64,000 bases of DNA. It comes from Leptospirales bacterium (GTDB taxonomy: Bacteria; Spirochaetota; Leptospiria; Leptospirales; Leptonemataceae). The stretch spans positions 62,001 to 126,000 of the forward strand of contig JAEUSB010000059.1 of NCBI GenBank assembly GCA_016788865.1, read 5' to 3'. Positions 61,111-64,000 of this stretch are shown here, in pieces. Both the position numbers and the translations under genes were made by a program. Within the stretch, counting starts at the first letter, position 1. Each line of letters begins with the position of its first letter. The notes under the pieces were generated by a model. It had not been told where the DNA came from, did not search any database, and was given only the letters and a program-made list of their open reading frames with translations.

Positions 61111-63153
61111 ATGACGCGCGTTGTTTTAGTTCTGTTTTGGATGGGAATCGTCTCAACTGGATCCCTCCGGGCAGAGACGCTGGTTTTGCGTCCACAGATT
61201 GCGATGCACGCGGTTTCCCCTTACATGAGCATTCTAGAAGATGCCGGGGATCGATTGGACTGGAACACGATTCGATTGAAAGAGATGGAAGCAGGATTCA
61301 GGCCCAGCCCTGGTCTCAACCCCAACCTTGGTCTCACACACAGCACATTCTGGCTTAAAGTTACAATTCGCAACGAAGATCCACAACGTTCCGACTACTT
61401 CCTTGTTCTGGACTATCCTCTCATGGATCATCTGGATATACAGGTTCCTGATGGAAAGAGCTTCCAGGTAATACAGGGAGGGGATCAGTTGCCACGCCTT
61501 CAGCGCGGAGATTGGCAGCGCACACCACGCTTTCCCCTGCGCATTCGGAATGGCGAGACAGTAACAATTTATATGCGCGCGAAGACGGAGGGAGCAGTTC
61601 AGCTGCCGCTGTTCATCCGAACTCCAGAGGCGCTGGCTCAATGGGAACAGTGGAACATTGTTTGGGGGGGAACCCTTTTGGGGATTACCGCCGTGATGGT
61701 TATCTATAGCCTGCTCTATGGAATTGCTCTAAGAAGTCTGACCCAGCTGAGCTACTCCCTTTTCTTGCTGGGGCTCGGCGCGTTCGTCTTAACCCAGGCC
61801 GGGATGGGACTCATCCTATTCTGGGGCCCAGGCAACGTACTTACGAATCCGTCGCTTGTACTCGCGGGGGGCATCGCCTTGCTGGGCGCTGGCATTTTCT
61901 TCCCCGCATTCCTCAATGCGGGGAAAATCATGCCGCGGTTGAGATACCTGGTTCATTTTTGCATTCCGCTCGGCATGCTTCTAGTGGCGGCGGCATTTCT
62001 GCTTCCGTATCGCGTAGGCGCAGCCTTGCTCATTGTTTCAGCCAGTTATTGCGCCGCCTCCACGGTGTTCAACAACGTGATCGGTGTGTTGCGCGGGTAT
62101 CGCCTTGCAAAGCTGTGTTTGGTAGCATGGACACCCGGCGCACTGGGATTTGGTGTAACGATAGCAAAGTTTTCGGGTGCAATACCGGCTAACTGGTTTA
62201 CTGAAAACGCTGGAACCATTGGAATCATGATGGGGATGGTGCTGCAAGCCCTGGCCAACGCCGATAGAGTCGTCTTCTTGCAGAGAGAGCAACTCCGCAT
62301 TGTACAGGAACATAAAGATCAATTGGAAGTCAAAGTAACGGAGCGGACGGAGCAGCTGGCGGAGACTACTGCAATTGCCCAGGCAGCGCGCAAAGAGTCA
62401 GATGATCTCCTTGCGAAGATCCTGCCAGGAGAGGTTGCAGAAGAATTAAAACGGGCAGGAGCCGTCGAGTCGCTCTTGCATGACGAAGTCTCCGTACTCT
62501 TTACAGACTTTCAGGGATTCACTGCCTCGTCTGAGAGCATGCTGCCCGAGGAGCTTGTTTCCCAATTGGATGGTTTCTTCTCGCAGTTTGACGAGATCTG
62601 TTTGCGCAACGGGATGGAGAAACTCAAAACCATAGGGGACGCGTATATGTGTGCCTCGGGTATCCCAAAGTTGAGCTCCAGCCACGCAGTCGACGCCTGT
62701 CTGACAGGGTTGCAGTTTCGGGAGTTCATGTTACGAACTGCTACACTACGTGCAGAGGCGGGACTCGAGACCTGGAGAATTCGGATTGGGATTCATTCCG
62801 GCCCAGTAATCTCAGGCGTGATTGGAAACTATAAGTTCGCCTATGATATCTGGGGAGATACGGTGAATACGGCCAGCCGGATGGAATCATTTGGCGCCGT
62901 TGATGAGGTGAATATTTCCGAAACAACCTTCGCCCTGGTAAAGGATTTCTTTGAGTGCGAACCGCGGGGAAGTATCGAAGTGAAAGGCAAAGGTATGCAG
63001 ACCATGTACTTTTTGCGCCGGATCAAACCAGAATTTTCCCGTGACGAATTGGGTCTGGTGCCCAATGACCATCTTGTCTTCAGCGCACAGAAGCTTGAGC
63101 GAGAAGATTCGCAGACCGAGCTCCGGGGTCAGTTGCAAACATCGCTCAATTGA
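61111..63153 (+). CDS. 7TMR-DISM adenylate cyclase
   Basis: 680 residues. A signal peptide (VVLVLFWMGIVSTGSLRAE) is followed by an extracytoplasmic 7TMR-DISMED2 domain (THSTFWLKVTIRNEDPQRSD, YPLMDHLDIQVPDG). Seven membrane helices lie at about 185-395, then a coiled coil (REQLRIVQEHKDQLEVKVTE). The class III catalytic domain has the metal Asp residues in LFTDFQGFTA and KTIGDAYMCASG, the adenine-selecting Lys (EKLKTIG) and Asp (IWGDTVN), and the Asn/Arg in VNTASRMES. It should make cAMP in response to an external ligand. It is the second adenylate cyclase in the window; the other, at 23567, has a different membrane half. The ribosome site is weak. Confidence 0.93.
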   Translation: MTRVVLVLFWMGIVSTGSLRAETLVLRPQIAMHAVSPYMSILEDAGDRLDWNTIRLKEMEAGFRPSPGLNPNLGLTHSTFWLKVTIRNEDPQRSDYFLVLDYPLMDHLDIQVPDGKSFQVIQGGDQLPRLQRGDWQRTPRFPLRIRNGETVTIYMRAKTEGAVQLPLFIRTPEALAQWEQWNIVWGGTLLGITAVMVIYSLLYGIALRSLTQLSYSLFLLGLGAFVLTQAGMGLILFWGPGNVLTNPSLVLAGGIALLGAGIFFPAFLNAGKIMPRLRYLVHFCIPLGMLLVAAAFLLPYRVGAALLIVSASYCAASTVFNNVIGVLRGYRLAKLCLVAWTPGALGFGVTIAKFSGAIPANWFTENAGTIGIMMGMVLQALANADRVVFLQREQLRIVQEHKDQLEVKVTERTEQLAETTAIAQAARKESDDLLAKILPGEVAEELKRAGAVESLLHDEVSVLFTDFQGFTASSESMLPEELVSQLDGFFSQFDEICLRNGMEKLKTIGDAYMCASGIPKLSSSHAVDACLTGLQFREFMLRTATLRAEAGLETWRIRIGIHSGPVISGVIGNYKFAYDIWGDTVNTASRMESFGAVDEVNISETTFALVKDFFECEPRGSIEVKGKGMQTMYFLRRIKPEFSRDELGLVPNDHLVFSAQKLEREDSQTELRGQLQTSLN

Positions 63154-63459
63154 CACCGTTCTTCTTTGATCGCTTTCCTGATTCTTGGGTGCACAGGAGC
63201 CAGAACCACCAAACTGGCTTCTACTAATATGACTGCGGGAAGCGGACAAGAATGGCGGACAAGAACGCATTGGCCAAACCAGGGACCCATTCCTGAGCAT
63301 CTTGACCAAAATACTATGAATTAATGCTCGCCGGGCCACTCCTTCCCTGGATTTATGGCTATTGTAGCAGGTGAGATGGCTGCCAGGACAAACAATTGCT
63401 AATTTTCCCGCCCTCGGGACAATCGCCTGTCATCCAAATTTTCGCCCGCTGGAGCAAGC
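63154..63459. other. Intergenic region before the rhodanese gene
   Basis: About 306 bp. Nothing recognisable: no gene, no clear terminator after the cyclase and no strong promoter motif. Short open frames on the minus strand overlap the cyclase gene and have no support. Confidence 0.4.
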
Positions 63460-63783
63460 ATGGCTGTTAAAGAAATTACACCCCTTGAAATGAAGGAATG
63501 GATAGATAGCGGAAAGCAATTCCAGCTAATCGACGTGCGCGAGCAGCACGAGTTTGACCACTGCAACATTAAGGGGGAACTGATTCCTCTTGGGACTGTA
63601 ATGGAAGCGCATGATAAGTTTCGACGCGACGTTCCTGTGATCGTCTACTGTCGCTCCGGCGCGAGAAGCGCGCGTGCCATTGAAGCATTGCAGGCGCAAT
63701 TTGGATTTGAGAACCTGATCAACCTAAAAGGCGGCATACTCCGCTACTCCGATGACGTTGACCCAAGTATCCCTAAGTATTGA
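63460..63783 (+). CDS. Single-domain rhodanese (sulfurtransferase)
   Basis: 107 residues, one rhodanese domain like GlpE/PspE. FQLIDVREQHEFDHCNIKGE is the substrate-side motif. The active loop VIVYCRSGARSARAI has the persulfide-forming cysteine, and NLKGGILRYSDDVDPSIPKY closes the domain. It moves sulfane sulfur to a thiol acceptor. GGAG lies before the ATG. It sits 61 bp before a nitrite/sulfite reductase gene in the same direction, which suggests a role in sulfur assimilation. Confidence 0.93.
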   Translation: MAVKEITPLEMKEWIDSGKQFQLIDVREQHEFDHCNIKGELIPLGTVMEAHDKFRRDVPVIVYCRSGARSARAIEALQAQFGFENLINLKGGILRYSDDVDPSIPKY

Positions 63784-63844
63784 ACTTTATTGACCGCATA
63801 ATGAAAAGCCGCGTCCTGGAAGGACCGGAAAACTGGAAGAAGAT

Positions 63845-64000
63845 ATGAAAGCTAGCAATCACCTCTGGAAAGACAAACTCATCTCGCGCATGCCGGATTG
63901 GCTCGCACGCGAAGTAGACATTTTTGAATCTGAAATCCAGCTCCGCAAGACGGGTAAAATAGACGAGAAAGTATTCGCAGAAACCAGGCTCCGGCGGGGC
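63845..64000 (+). CDS. Nitrite/sulfite reductase N-terminus (cut by window edge)
   Basis: Only the first 52 codons are in the window. The pattern PDWLAREVDIFESEIQLRKT then GKIDEKVFAETRLRRG matches the start of ferredoxin-type nitrite/sulfite reductases, where a helical segment leads into the conserved RLRRGxYGQR motif. The reaction would be six-electron reduction of sulfite (or nitrite) with siroheme and an Fe-S cluster. The ATG at 63845 is preceded by GGAAGAAG. The cofactor-binding motifs lie beyond the edge, so sulfite and nitrite cannot be distinguished; the rhodanese next door favours sulfite. Confidence 0.6.
   Translation, partial: MKASNHLWKDKLISRMPDWLAREVDIFESEIQLRKTGKIDEKVFAETRLRRG

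Noticed and set aside
1-64000. Search for tRNA, rRNA, CRISPR arrays, insertion sequences or prophage
   Set aside because: No cloverleaf-like sequence with a TTCGAATC-type arm outside coding genes, no regularly spaced repeats, no transposase or phage gene was found by reading.

Overview
The window is a gene-dense chromosomal segment of about 50% GC. It has no rRNA, tRNA, CRISPR array, insertion sequence or phage gene that I can see. The content points to a spirochaete of the order Leptospirales, probably not Leptospira itself, which has lower GC. The clues are 7TMR-DISM receptors fused to a class III adenylate cyclase and to an AraC domain, lipoproteins with a Cys-x-Asp-Pro-Ser-Cys start followed by SBBP-type repeats, many hypothetical exported proteins, and a two-gene 2-oxoacid:ferredoxin oxidoreductase. 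This assignment is inference from gene content. TTG and GTG starts are common (bcr-like transporter, prp, DEAD helicase, glpD, korB, the chemotaxis receptor).

Left part (1-11.8 kb): a rhomboid-fold protein lacking the catalytic residues, a class A penicillin-binding protein with an S1-domain protein, DNA polymerase I, then a STAS protein, trpC and a Bcr/CflA-type exporter in one direction. These face a GMC oxidoreductase with a small putative partner subunit.

Regulatory island (11.9-15.5 kb): a membrane-embedded sigma54 activator is followed by two matching 17-bp inverted repeats, a near-perfect -24/-12 promoter, one signal-peptide protein of unknown function, and a terminator. This is a self-contained, readable control circuit.

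15.7-25.8 kb: an MpaB-type oxygenase is translationally coupled to a cyclic-nucleotide-fold/methyltransferase fusion. Then come a DEAD helicase and the rplU-prp-rpmA-obgE-proB run, interrupted by a small imperfect repeat region, and then an adenylate cyclase and a TerC protein.

25.9-45 kb: metabolism and transport. This covers an exported aldo/keto reductase, an NTP/NDP-exchange-type transporter, an SGNH hydrolase, korAB, an exported WD40 protein, an rRNA uracil methyltransferase, a three-gene operon (large membrane-anchored low-complexity protein, GltS-like transporter, DODA-type dioxygenase), glpD with a double-hotdog hydratase, and a chemotaxis receptor.

45-64 kb: accessory and signalling genes. 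These include a degenerate receiver-STAS fusion, an Mpo1-like protein, an AraC regulator beside a BrkB-family membrane protein that carries an inserted beta-propeller, an O-antigen ligase/polymerase, a GNAT, a SUKH-WD40 protein, and two 7TMR-DISM proteins. They also include two repeat lipoproteins that share a 27-bp upstream box. The right edge has a rhodanese and the start of a nitrite/sulfite reductase.

The strongest candidates for something undescribed are the sigma54 circuit at 11.9-15.5 kb, the shared box of the two repeat lipoproteins, and the BrkB-propeller fusion.
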